In this document: one piece after another, positions 16,242 through 25,378 of the stretch | How positions within the stretch are numbered: position 1 is the first letter of the stretch | Layout: each line of letters begins with the position of its first letter | NCBI GenBank assembly: GCA_016795155.1 | Contig: JAEUIE010000053.1 | Coordinates: 1-64,000 of the forward strand | Direction: 5' to 3' | DNA: 64,000 nt | Source: Planctomycetia bacterium | Lineage (GTDB): Bacteria; Planctomycetota; Planctomycetia; Gemmatales; HRBIN36 | The notes under the pieces: generated by a model | Seen by the model: the letters and a program-made list of their open reading frames with translations, nothing else | Database searches by the model: none | Told to the model about the DNA's origin: nothing | Position numbers and translations under genes: made by a program

Positions 16242-18062
16242 TTACCACCCCACCCCTTCCCGTTTCCACGCATCACACCAGAGAGCTAATATCGCCAGTC
16301 GCCAGGCGACGGTGTTATATGCCAGATGTTTGCGTACATGCCTCCACGATGCGTCGTCCTTCCCCTCGAAAAACCGTTCCATTGGTCTCCGTAATCCAAA
16401 GTGATCCGCCAGCCCGCCTGGTTGCAGCATGGCATCGCGTGCCAGGTTCTTGAACTCACTCGCCTGTTCCATCCATTGCCCCGGCAGCATCATGCCGAAC
16501 TTCTGTCGCTGGTAAATTTCCGCAGGCAGCAATTGGTGCTTCTGTGCCAGCATTCGAAGCACGCGTTTGTTCATGCCATCGCCAAGCAATGCCGAGGTGG
16601 GCCAGCGACAGACGAGGTTGAGCAACCGTGGGTCCTGGAACGGAACGCGAGCTTCCACGCTGCTGGCCATGCTCGCCCGGTCTACCTTCATATTCAAATT
16701 GTTGGGAATCTGATGTCGTAACTCAAACTGCCTCACTGCCTGAAAGCGATCACCTTGATTCTCAAACAGCAGTCGATTCTGCAAACGCATCATCTGCTGG
16801 AAAGAGTTGCCCCACTGCTGGCCGCTGCGATGCCGGTATTGACGATATTGAAACAACTGGTTAGGCAGCCAGCGATGCTGAACTGCCGATTGGAAATTCT
16901 GGTACCCGCCAAACAGTTCATCGGAACCTTCGCCCACCAGCATCACGGTCAGGCCTTGTGCCTTGCAACTGCGATAGATAGCCAGGCTGCTCAGAAACCC
17001 GGTATCCCAGAACAGGTCATCGTAATAGAGAATGTTGGTCTGAATCTCGGACAGAATGTCATCGGGCCGGAAGATCATCTCGCGGTGATCGGTCTTGAGG
17101 AAGTCTGCCACCTGCCGGGCATAGGGGCGCTCATCCAGTGGCGTCGGATCGAAGCCCATGCACACCGTTTTCAGTGGCTCCTTGAGTGCCCGCACTGCAT
17201 ATGCAGCCAGGATGCTCGAATCGAGACCACCCGATAACAATAAGCCAACCGGTACATCCGACTGTAGTTGCGTAGCAACTACTTCCTGCAAAGTGGTGTG
17301 CAACTGTTCAACGAGATCATCCAATTCAGATGCTGAAAGCGGCCTGTCAGCTTCCGCTTGCGGATACTTCCAATAAGCCTGCGGGCCGGAAACATGGATG
17401 CTGCCCTCTTTCCACGTACAGTTCACCATGCTGCCAGGCGGCACTTTTTCCACATCGGTAAACAGTGTACTGAGGTTGTCGTAGAGGTAGCCAAACTCCA
17501 GGTAGGTTGCCATCGAAACCCGGTTGATTTCGAGTTTCATTCCTGGGACAGGCAGAAAGCCTTTCACTTCTGAAGCGAATGCGAAGTGAGTTTCCGAGTA
17601 ACGATAAAGCAACGGCTTCACACCGGTCGGATCACGCACCAGTTTCAAGGTGTGATTTGAAGCATCCCACAATGCCAAGGCAAACATGCCTGCCAGTTTT
17701 GAAAAGACCTCATCGCCCCATTGCTGGTACCCAACCAGAATGACTTCGGTATCGGTTTGTGTGCGGAAAGAATGTCCGAGTGATTGCAATTCCTGTCGCA
17801 GGGTGCGGTAGTTGTAAATTTCCCCATTGAAGGTAATGACCAAACGACCATCCGGCGTTGACATCGGCTGCCTGCCAGCGGGCGAAAGGTCGATGATCGA
17901 CAGCCGCCGATGTCCCAGGGCTAAACCGTGAGACTCCAATATCTTTGCACCGTAGTCATCGGGCCCGCGATGGCGAAGTCTATCCCCCATGTTCTGCAAT
18001 ACAGCCTGTGCAGCTTCATCAGGAAGCCGAGGCGATTGCCAAAACCCGTAGATGCCACACAT
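16242..18062 (-). CDS. asnB: Asparagine synthase (glutamine-hydrolysing)
   Basis: A 606-residue AsnB-type enzyme. Cys2 after the initiator Met is the glutaminase nucleophile (M-C-G-I-Y-G-F). The class II amidotransferase domain covers about 1-215, with R-H-R-G-P-D-D and F-N-G-E-I-Y-N. The synthetase domain has the PP-loop S-G-G-L-D-S-S (277-283) and G-E-G-S-D-E-L-F-G-G-Y. It makes Asn from Asp and Gln, but in clusters with glycosyltransferases such enzymes often amidate sugar or peptide intermediates. It starts three bases after the stop of the upstream glycosyltransferase gene, so the two are co-transcribed. C-terminal to the PP-loop it is full length. Confidence 0.95.
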   Translation of the reverse strand: MCGIYGFWQSPRLPDEAAQAVLQNMGDRLRHRGPDDYGAKILESHGLALGHRRLSIIDLSPAGRQPMSTPDGRLVITFNGEIYNYRTLRQELQSLGHSFRTQTDTEVILVGYQQWGDEVFSKLAGMFALALWDASNHTLKLVRDPTGVKPLLYRYSETHFAFASEVKGFLPVPGMKLEINRVSMATYLEFGYLYDNLSTLFTDVEKVPPGSMVNCTWKEGSIHVSGPQAYWKYPQAEADRPLSASELDDLVEQLHTTLQEVVATQLQSDVPVGLLLSGGLDSSILAAYAVRALKEPLKTVCMGFDPTPLDERPYARQVADFLKTDHREMIFRPDDILSEIQTNILYYDDLFWDTGFLSSLAIYRSCKAQGLTVMLVGEGSDELFGGYQNFQSAVQHRWLPNQLFQYRQYRHRSGQQWGNSFQQMMRLQNRLLFENQGDRFQAVRQFELRHQIPNNLNMKVDRASMASSVEARVPFQDPRLLNLVCRWPTSALLGDGMNKRVLRMLAQKHQLLPAEIYQRQKFGMMLPGQWMEQASEFKNLARDAMLQPGGLADHFGLRRPMERFFEGKDDASWRHVRKHLAYNTVAWRLAILALWCDAWKREGVGW

Positions 18063-18065
18063 GCC

Positions 18066-19163
18066 TTAATCCGGTGTGCCGTGCTGGAAGAGGTGAATGT
18101 ACCGCTGTGCCATGCGATCTACATGGTACTGTTCCCTGACTCGCTGCGCTGCTGCAGAGGTGAGTTGCTTCTGCAACCTTGGGGCCGATTGCAAATCAAC
18201 AATAGCTTGAATGAGCGAATCCACTTCTCCTTTTACAAACAGCTTGCCACAAACGCCATCCTGAATCAATTCCCTGCACGGTTCAATATCCGAAGCAATG
18301 ATCGGAATCTCGGCAGCCATCGCTTCAAGCAGCACATTGGGCATGCCCTCGGTTCGGGTGCTGTGAACCAGAAAGTCTGCTTGCCCCAATAACTCTGGCA
18401 CATTCTGGCAATTGCCGAGGAATTGCACTTGATCGACAATGCCCAGTTGCCTGGCGAGCGCTTCATGGCTCGGTCGCGATGGGCCTTCGCCTGCCAGTTG
18501 CAGTTGCACTTTCTTTCCCTGTGCACTGAGCTTCGCCACTGCCTGAAGCAAAGTTTCATGATCCTTGGCATCATCCATGCGACTGACCATGATCAGTCGA
18601 AGTGTATCAGAAGGAATATGGACTGAACGATTGGCACGCGATTGAATCTCCTCCACTTCGCAACCATTTTCAATAGTGAAGACACGGTTTGCAGGCAGGC
18701 CAATGTTTTCGACCAGTTGCCGGGCGGTTGCTTTCGAAACAGCAATTTCACCGTGACAGAATGGACGCCCCAGCTTCGTCATCAGCTTCGATTTTTTCAA
18801 ATGCCTGACAGGCTCACCCGCTACGCGAACATAATTGCGTGGAATACCCGCGAGCCAGGATGCAATCGCCACCATGGCATGCGTGCCATAGGCGTAGGAA
18901 AGAACGATGTCAGGCCGAATGCCTTTCAGTTGTCGCGACAGTGCACGAATGAATCGTACTCGCCTCCGATGCTGATAATAACAATGAAACGCAGGCAGGT
19001 TGACTTCAGCAACAAAATCATCGTATCGCTTCCCCTGCTCAGGCGTTGTAATCATGATGGAGGAGCGGAATTGATCACGAGGCAATCGCTTCAGCAGACG
19101 CAAGGCAAAACTCTCGATGCCCCCATACTCCAGCGATGTAAGAACATGAACCAGGTGAAGCAT
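18066..19163 (-). CDS. GT4-type glycosyltransferase
   Basis: A 365-residue GT-B fold enzyme. The N-terminal half opens with H-V-L-T-S-L-E-Y-G-G-I-E, the classic acceptor-domain start. The C-terminal half holds the donor site: a P-D-T-L-R-L-I-M-V-S-R strand, K-D-H-E-T-L-L, and T-E-G-M-P-N-V-L-L-E-A-M-A with the retaining GT4 E-x7-E pair. It transfers a sugar from a nucleotide donor, probably at the cytoplasmic face during exopolysaccharide or cell-surface glycan assembly. Neighbours are a radical SAM enzyme 61 bp upstream and asparagine synthase 3 bp downstream, consistent with one modification pathway. Confidence 0.92.
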   Translation of the reverse strand: MLHLVHVLTSLEYGGIESFALRLLKRLPRDQFRSSIMITTPEQGKRYDDFVAEVNLPAFHCYYQHRRRVRFIRALSRQLKGIRPDIVLSYAYGTHAMVAIASWLAGIPRNYVRVAGEPVRHLKKSKLMTKLGRPFCHGEIAVSKATARQLVENIGLPANRVFTIENGCEVEEIQSRANRSVHIPSDTLRLIMVSRMDDAKDHETLLQAVAKLSAQGKKVQLQLAGEGPSRPSHEALARQLGIVDQVQFLGNCQNVPELLGQADFLVHSTRTEGMPNVLLEAMAAEIPIIASDIEPCRELIQDGVCGKLFVKGEVDSLIQAIVDLQSAPRLQKQLTSAAAQRVREQYHVDRMAQRYIHLFQHGTPD

Positions 19164-19224
19164 AGGCGATCAGAGTGAACAGAAACAGGGTGGGGCTATG
19201 ATATGAAGCTGCAAGTACAGGTAC

Positions 19225-20289
19225 TTACTTTTTGAATGAAGGAGCAGATCGTTTCAGCGAAAGCTGTATCAACTCTCCCGAATAGTTAGGCCGTTGCCCC
19301 ATCCATTTCCCCACCTGCCCACCACCGCCGGGCATGTTCTCCACCAATCCACGGGTGAGGACATACCAGCAGACATAACATTGATTGGAGGATTGCCCGG
19401 GCAGGGCCGATGGATCGCGCTCCAGAATATCTTCCACCACCGAAGTTAATCCATCGCGGAAGACTTTGCCAACATAAGGGTGCTTGCGTGCCTGCAGGAT
19501 GATATCCGCCACCGAATCAGTATGAATGTTGCCGATGGTCAGTTGATCCAGATCAGAAGCGAAGCCACAGCACGGCTTCACTTCGCCTTTAGGTGTAACA
19601 ATCAATGCCTGCCCTGGCCCTTCGCAGTAATCTTCCTTGAACCATGTGCCATCCCAGCCGCCAGCAAACTTCTCTGCACGCTCGACAGGCGCCAGGTGGT
19701 TCCAGTTCAAGGTCATCGTCAGTTCATCACTTACCACCATGTAGCGATGCAGCATTTGAGAATATTCCAGCACACCGCCGAGCGCCTTCGCTAATCGTTC
19801 GATCAATTCCAGTCCTTGATCTGGAGCACGGCTCGCATACGAGAGAGAAAGGATGTTGTCCTTATTGAATACTCTCCGTGCAGTCAGGCAGAAGAGTGCC
19901 AACTTGTCGATTTCAATGCCATGAAACTTGTCGACGGTCATGCCCAGCTTGCCGGTGAACCCTGCAGCACGCAGATCAGTCAGAACTTTTTGCAGGTGTG
20001 GTTCGTCTTGAAACCAGACTCCATTGGACATGATCTTGTCAAACCGGAAACCAAGTTGTGCAGCTCGTCGGCTGACCGAAATGACGAACTCGGGATAGAC
20101 AAACGGCTCGCCTCCGGTAAAACCCAGACGCTTGATGCCATACTCATGGGCATCTTCAAGGAAACGGATGGCAGTCGGTATGGGCAGCTGGTCCGTCCAT
20201 TCAATGGGCACGCAACAATGCGGACACGACAAGTTGCACTGGTATGTACCGGCAAATGAGACATAATCAGGACGGAACGTTCGACGCAT
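19225..20289 (-). CDS. Radical SAM/SPASM-type enzyme
   Basis: A 354-residue radical SAM protein. The cluster motif C-x3-C-x2-C is Cys18, Cys22 and Cys25, followed by the G-F-T-G-G-E-P motif for SAM binding near residues 55-62. The C-terminal third has the SPASM-like cysteines in C-E-G-P-G-Q-A, P-C-C-G-F and C-Y-V-C-W, suggesting one auxiliary Fe-S cluster. Such enzymes modify peptides or sugars; with a glycosyltransferase and an amidotransferase downstream, a surface glycan or small-peptide modification is likely. It is divergent from the large PQQ gene. Precise chemistry cannot be deduced. Confidence 0.9.
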   Translation of the reverse strand: MRRTFRPDYVSFAGTYQCNLSCPHCCVPIEWTDQLPIPTAIRFLEDAHEYGIKRLGFTGGEPFVYPEFVISVSRRAAQLGFRFDKIMSNGVWFQDEPHLQKVLTDLRAAGFTGKLGMTVDKFHGIEIDKLALFCLTARRVFNKDNILSLSYASRAPDQGLELIERLAKALGGVLEYSQMLHRYMVVSDELTMTLNWNHLAPVERAEKFAGGWDGTWFKEDYCEGPGQALIVTPKGEVKPCCGFASDLDQLTIGNIHTDSVADIILQARKHPYVGKVFRDGLTSVVEDILERDPSALPGQSSNQCYVCWYVLTRGLVENMPGGGGQVGKWMGQRPNYSGELIQLSLKRSAPSFKK

Positions 20290-20346
20290 GGGGTGATTCT
20301 ATAATGAATCAGAGGATGTTGAAGTTCTGAGAAGTTCCTCACCGAT

Positions 20347-20382
20347 AGGCAGGCTTTGATTGCAATACGCGTTAGCCTGCCT
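20347..20382. promoter_or_regulatory. 9-bp inverted repeat between divergent genes
   Basis: AGGCAGGCT (20347-20355) and AGCCTGCCT (20374-20382) are perfect inverted copies separated by 18 bases. They lie about 25 bp before the ribosome-binding site of the giant PQQ gene and 58 bp from the start of the divergent radical SAM gene. It could be an operator or a leader hairpin for the long operon. A TATAAT at 20300-20305 lies upstream, without a good -35. Confidence 0.4.
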
Positions 20383-20406
20383 TATCCTGTAAGCAGGGAG
20401 GACATG

Positions 20407-23400
20407 ATGCTGCAACGCACCGAAGTGAAGGGACTCAGTCGCACACTGGGCATCGGCCTGTGTTTGTCCACCAGCCTGGCCATCAGCCTGGCTGCAGCCC
20501 AGCAACCCAAGCCACCGTTATCCACCAAAGTGGCGCAGGCACCACCGCCAGCCCAAGGTGTCAAGCCGGTAGCACCGCCGGTGCAGTTCCAGATGATGGT
20601 CAACGGGCAGGTGGTTGTCGGTGGCGGACAGCCCGGCAATGACAATAAGGAAACTGGCAACCAGCGTGTTAAATTGCCAGTCGATCCCCGCGCTCGACGG
20701 AAAATGGAAGAAGCACGTCGCTTTATCGAAACGCAGGATTGGCAAAGCGCTGTCAAGATTCTGCAATCCCTTCTGGATGCCACGGAAGACAACTTTCTGC
20801 AGGAAGTTGAAGGCGATAAAGGCAGGCGTGTCAGTGTACGTGCCGAAGCCAATCGCATGCTGAGCAGTCTGCCTCCCGATGGCAAGCGTTTTTACGAGCA
20901 ACAATTCGGTTCGGCAGCCAAGCTGGCTTTCAAGCAGGCCAAAAGTAAAGCTGATCCGCAGGCGATGGCCGATATTGCCTTGAAGTATGTTCATACCGAA
21001 GCTGGTGCCGAAGCTGCCAGTTGGCTTGGCTCCTATCACCTCGATCATGGTCGATACATTGTCGCAGCCCTTTGCTTTGAGCGATTACTTTCCCGCGAAA
21101 ATGCCAGTAACGATCTCAGTGCCAGTACGCTGTTCAAAGCAGCCTGTGCTTTCGAAAGGGCAGGGGATGTGAACAATCGCGATCGCGCCTGGAGGCTGTT
21201 CCAGGCTAAAGTAAACCAGCCCAACGAGCGACTGCCATCAGCCATGCGCAGTTGGGATGAGGCAAAACTCAAAGACGCACTGAAAATTGCTTCAGCAACC
21301 CGAGGCATCCTCGATGTCCAGGACTGGCGATTGTTCATGGGCAGTCCTGATCGTACTGCCATCACCACCAGCACCTCGCCATTCCTTGAACCATCCTTCC
21401 CAGCCATAGCCACAGCAGAACCGGGACAGGCCAAACAGGAAATTGAACAGGCAGCCAAGAAACTGTCAACGCAGGGTGTGCCCATCATTCCCGGCTGTCA
21501 TCCATTGATCGTGCGAGACCTGGTCATCTTTCGTACGCTGCACGGCATCAGTGCCTACCATCTGAAGACGGGAACCAAGGCATGGGACAGCCATTCCGAT
21601 GCCAGCCTGGCTCAATGCCTGAAAACACAGAACCAGGGAGATCCGGAAGCGCAGGTCTACCTCGGAGCTTATCGCGAAACCGCTCCCAACATTCTGATTG
21701 AGAATACGCTGCTGGGAACGCTCAGTGCCGATCAGGAACTTCTGTATGCCGTGGAAGACCTGGCATTACCTCCTTATGTTCAGAATTATGGAGCACCCTG
21801 GGGCGGTCGATGGAACCGCAACAATCCGCAAGTGGGAAACCGTCTCGGTGAGTTCGTTCAGAGCAATCGCCTGTTAGCCTATGATCTCGATGGGGGCAGA
21901 ACGGTCTGGTCCATTGGCACGCAACTTCCCGATCAGCCATTTTCACGAATGTTTTTCCTCGGGCCACCGCTGCCACTGGGCGACAAATTATATGTGCTGG
22001 CTGAGGTCAGCGCGGAAATCAAGCTGCTCTGCCTGCAGAACCGGAAGACTGTCAAGTCGCAGATTGGTTCCAGTATCGAGTATGAGTACGGCATTGATCT
22101 GGTCTGGTCGCAGCCTCTGGGCGTGGTAGATCGCAGCATCACCGAAGATCCTGTTCGCCGAACGCAGGCAGCCTTGCTTTCTTACAGCGATGGTATCCTC
22201 ATCTGTCCAACCAATGCAGGTTCAGTGATCGGTGTTGATCTGCTCACTCGCACTCTGGTCTGGGCTTACAACTATCAAAATGAAGTTGCTGCAGATCAGC
22301 CTTTGCAAATGCAGATGATGAATGCTCGTGGTCGCCCTATGCGGATGTTAGCCACGGAACCTCTCACCAGGGGTGCACAATGGTCGTTTTCCGCCCCCGT
22401 TGTCAGCCAGGGCAAAGTGCTTCTGGCCCCATCTGATGGCAATGCCCTGCATGTCATCAATCTGCGTGACGGTACCCTGGCCTGGACGGTGAACCGTGTG
22501 GATACTACCAGCAAGGAGCCACTGCCTCCCGATTATTACCTGGCAGGTGTCTTTGGAAACAAGGTTGTTCTTGTTGGCAAACAGAATATCCATGCATTGG
22601 ATTTGAATACCGGCAAGCATCTCTGGAATACTGCTACCGGTCTCCCCAGCGGCCGTGGCATCGCCAACGATGAGATGTACTTCCTGCCCGTCAAAGGCAA
22701 TGAACTGATTGCCGTCTCGCTGAAAGACGGAGCCATCATTGCACGTAACAAGGCCCGGCACAAGGAACAGTTAGGCAATCTGGCTCTTATTGGAGATTAC
22801 TTTGTATCGTTGAACCATTTCCACCTGATGGTTTTCCCCATCCAGGCCATGAAGGAACGGCAGGTCGCCCAGAGGCTGAAAGCCAATCCGAATGATCCCA
22901 TCGGGCTTGTGGATCGTGGTGAGTTGCGCTGGCACCAGGGCGACATCGCCAATGCCATTACCGATTTCCGCAATGCACTGAAAACCAAACCCGCTCTGGA
23001 AATTAAAACCAAGGCCGAAGCTAAACTGTCTGATTCTCTGCTGGCTTTGCTCGAGCAGAATTTTGATCAGCATGAATCCAGTGTTCCGGAACTGGAACAA
23101 TTGACTCTGCATGTCTCCACGGATGATTGGAAAGACGAAGACAGGCAGAACCTGCTCGACAGAAAAGCACGATTCTATCGGGTTCTCTCCAAGGGGCGGG
23201 AGGCACAAGGCAGAATCGGTGACTCGCTCGATGCCTTGCAGGCGTTTGCCCAGTTGGATGACAAGATGATCATCAATCCCGATGATCCGCTCGTTCGCGT
23301 CATTCCTCGAGTCTGGTCGCAGGCCCAGGCCAAAGCGATGGCCGAACGTCTGAAACCCGAGTTGCGTGGCAAGCTCGATCAGATCATTGAAGCCAAATGG

Positions 23401-25368
23401 AATGCCATTCGCAATCATTCCCAGCCCGATGCACTGAGGCAGTTCGTCGATTTTTATGGCGAACTGAACAGCACAGGGCAGAATGCTCAACTGGTGTATG
23501 CGGAGAAGCTTCTCGAGCAGAAAAACTATCCGGATGCGTTGCTTCGCCTGTTGCCCTTGCTGAAGGTGCAGAATCCGACGATTGCTGCTCGAGCCTATGA
23601 TGGAATCGCCAGGCTGAATATTCAGTTGGGGGAAATGGAAAACGCTGCCTACTATTATCGCCTGCTGGCGAAAAAACATCCCACGGTGCAGGTTCGCGAT
23701 AATAAATCTGGTCTGCAGTTATTCCAGGAACTCATGTACGATAAGCGGTTCCTGCCTTATCTCGAAGAACGTCAGGGACTTTCCAACCTGCAGAACATCA
23801 CCATCGAAGATTTGAAATACGTTCGTAAATACAACAATAACCACAACTCATTCGTGGCGAACTTTGAGTCGGTCGATGAGTTGCCTCCCAGCCTGCGCAA
23901 GTACACGTTGCAGGTGATTGCCGATAATCAGAATCAGTATCGATGTAACTACATCCTTCGCGATCAGGAGCAGGGAAAGGATCTGCTCTCCAAGTGGAGC
24001 TTTGCACTGCCCACTTTCAATTACAGCAACCAGGATCGCATCTGGCCCACCTTCAAACTCTGTGGAAACATTCTTGTCTTCTCCTGGTCAAATCGTGTTA
24101 TCGGCCTTGATCTGGTGAACAAGACGGAAGCCTGGTCGATCAATGTTCTGGGCGATCTGAGTACCTCCGACCAGGGTGGAAATAACAGAACCCAAGTCTT
24201 TCCCCTGGAAGATACACCGGGGCGATTTCGTTTTGTGGATCAATTCAACAATATCTCTGAAATTCTCGGAACTTCTGGCCCGGCTACGTCGACACGACTT
24301 CTTGTCACCATTCGTCATGAAGGCCTGGTCTGCATCAACCCGCAAACCGGCGAAAAGCTCTGGACCCGATATGGTGTTCCCACTAGTTCCGAACTATTCG
24401 GCGATGATGAGTACGCCATCATAATCCCGTACAATCCCAAAAATCAGGCTCGGGTAGAACATCAGACCATGGCTATCAGTCTGCACGATGGCCAGGCTAT
24501 TCCACTCAAGAACACCGTTGAAGCCCAGTATCGTTCTGCACTGGCCATTCGTGGCAGGCATCTTCTTATGCGTCAGCCCGCCAATGCCGATTCAGACGAC
24601 CTGCAACTGATGGATCCCATTACTTCCAAACCGGTCTGGAGCACCAGAATCAATTCCAAATCGACCATGGTGAAATCGCCCAGACCAAGCGAACAGATTG
24701 GCCATCTGAATCCGCAGGGCGTGTTTACGTTGTGCAATATTCAGACCGGCACAACGGCATTTGTTTCGAAAATGCCTTTCGAAGCAGACAGTTTCACCCA
24801 GGCTCATTTTCTTTTTGATGGCAATGAGTGCTACTTGCTGTACTGTCGCAATCTGGAACAGAAAGAGGATTCTGGAACCCGACGCGAGTTGTTCCGCCAG
24901 TTTCAATGGCTCCGCAGCATCCCGGTCAATGGTCCCGTGGTTTGTCTGAACAGGGAAAATGGCAAACTGCTCTGGCATGAAGAACTGCCGTTGCATTATG
25001 TGGTGATTCAGCGATTTGAAGAACTGCCCTTTTTACTCTGTTCCTCGGTAACCATGTCCACCCGCCAGCCGCCCAACGCCAATGCGAAAGCGAATAAAGG
25101 AATGGTCCAATTGAACATCGTGAATGCAGGCAACGGTCAATTGCAGAATGAACTGGCCCTGTTTTCCAAAATGACCGGCAAATCTATTCCTCTCTCGGAA
25201 GCAGCTACGCGCGAACTGCAGGGGCAATATGCAGGGCGGGTAAATACCACCACTGGCTATCAGGAACTGCTGATTGATCAGCAAACAGGAAAAGTTGAAT
25301 TGAAATCGCATGCACAAACACTGTCGTTCCTCTTAACTCCTTCCATTCTCGCAGGCAATCAGAAATAA
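20407..25368 (+). CDS. Giant exported PQQ/WD-type propeller and TPR protein
   Basis: A 1653-residue exported protein. A signal peptide (G-I-G-L-C-L-S-T-S-L-A-I-S-L-A-A-A) is followed by a Pro-rich linker and an N-terminal helical TPR-like part (to about 280). Two large PQQ-binding-like beta-propeller regions follow (about 300-830 and 1180-1640), with repeated D-L-x-T-G-x-x-x-W and L-x-W patterns. A second helical TPR section lies between them (about 830-1150, with W-H-Q-G-D-I-A-N-A-I-T-D-F). The start is ATG 20407 (20404 is also possible) after GGGAGG at 20396-20401. It is the first gene of the long co-directional cluster. No enzymatic PQQ ligands are evident; a scaffold in the periplasm or paryphoplasm is more likely. 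Confidence 0.88.
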   Translation: MLQRTEVKGLSRTLGIGLCLSTSLAISLAAAQQPKPPLSTKVAQAPPPAQGVKPVAPPVQFQMMVNGQVVVGGGQPGNDNKETGNQRVKLPVDPRARRKMEEARRFIETQDWQSAVKILQSLLDATEDNFLQEVEGDKGRRVSVRAEANRMLSSLPPDGKRFYEQQFGSAAKLAFKQAKSKADPQAMADIALKYVHTEAGAEAASWLGSYHLDHGRYIVAALCFERLLSRENASNDLSASTLFKAACAFERAGDVNNRDRAWRLFQAKVNQPNERLPSAMRSWDEAKLKDALKIASATRGILDVQDWRLFMGSPDRTAITTSTSPFLEPSFPAIATAEPGQAKQEIEQAAKKLSTQGVPIIPGCHPLIVRDLVIFRTLHGISAYHLKTGTKAWDSHSDASLAQCLKTQNQGDPEAQVYLGAYRETAPNILIENTLLGTLSADQELLYAVEDLALPPYVQNYGAPWGGRWNRNNPQVGNRLGEFVQSNRLLAYDLDGGRTVWSIGTQLPDQPFSRMFFLGPPLPLGDKLYVLAEVSAEIKLLCLQNRKTVKSQIGSSIEYEYGIDLVWSQPLGVVDRSITEDPVRRTQAALLSYSDGILICPTNAGSVIGVDLLTRTLVWAYNYQNEVAADQPLQMQMMNARGRPMRMLATEPLTRGAQWSFSAPVVSQGKVLLAPSDGNALHVINLRDGTLAWTVNRVDTTSKEPLPPDYYLAGVFGNKVVLVGKQNIHALDLNTGKHLWNTATGLPSGRGIANDEMYFLPVKGNELIAVSLKDGAIIARNKARHKEQLGNLALIGDYFVSLNHFHLMVFPIQAMKERQVAQRLKANPNDPIGLVDRGELRWHQGDIANAITDFRNALKTKPALEIKTKAEAKLSDSLLALLEQNFDQHESSVPELEQLTLHVSTDDWKDEDRQNLLDRKARFYRVLSKGREAQGRIGDSLDALQAFAQLDDKMIINPDDPLVRVIPRVWSQAQAKAMAERLKPELRGKLDQIIEAKWNAIRNHSQPDALRQFVDFYGELNSTGQNAQLVYAEKLLEQKNYPDALLRLLPLLKVQNPTIAARAYDGIARLNIQLGEMENAAYYYRLLAKKHPTVQVRDNKSGLQLFQELMYDKRFLPYLEERQGLSNLQNITIEDLKYVRKYNNNHNSFVANFESVDELPPSLRKYTLQVIADNQNQYRCNYILRDQEQGKDLLSKWSFALPTFNYSNQDRIWPTFKLCGNILVFSWSNRVIGLDLVNKTEAWSINVLGDLSTSDQGGNNRTQVFPLEDTPGRFRFVDQFNNISEILGTSGPATSTRLLVTIRHEGLVCINPQTGEKLWTRYGVPTSSELFGDDEYAIIIPYNPKNQARVEHQTMAISLHDGQAIPLKNTVEAQYRSALAIRGRHLLMRQPANADSDDLQLMDPITSKPVWSTRINSKSTMVKSPRPSEQIGHLNPQGVFTLCNIQTGTTAFVSKMPFEADSFTQAHFLFDGNECYLLYCRNLEQKEDSGTRRELFRQFQWLRSIPVNGPVVCLNRENGKLLWHEELPLHYVVIQRFEELPFLLCSSVTMSTRQPPNANAKANKGMVQLNIVNAGNGQLQNELALFSKMTGKSIPLSEAATRELQGQYAGRVNTTTGYQELLIDQQTGKVELKSHAQTLSFLLTPSILAGNQK

Positions 25369-25378
25369 GGAGATTCCT

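Noticed and set aside
19213-19226. AAGTAC/GTACTT inverted repeat with T-run
   Set aside because: It overlaps the radical SAM stop codon, has a two-base loop and the T-run is on the wrong strand for the flanking genes.
20300-20305. TATAAT as promoter of the long operon
   Set aside because: No -35 element at proper spacing; mentioned only as a possibility.
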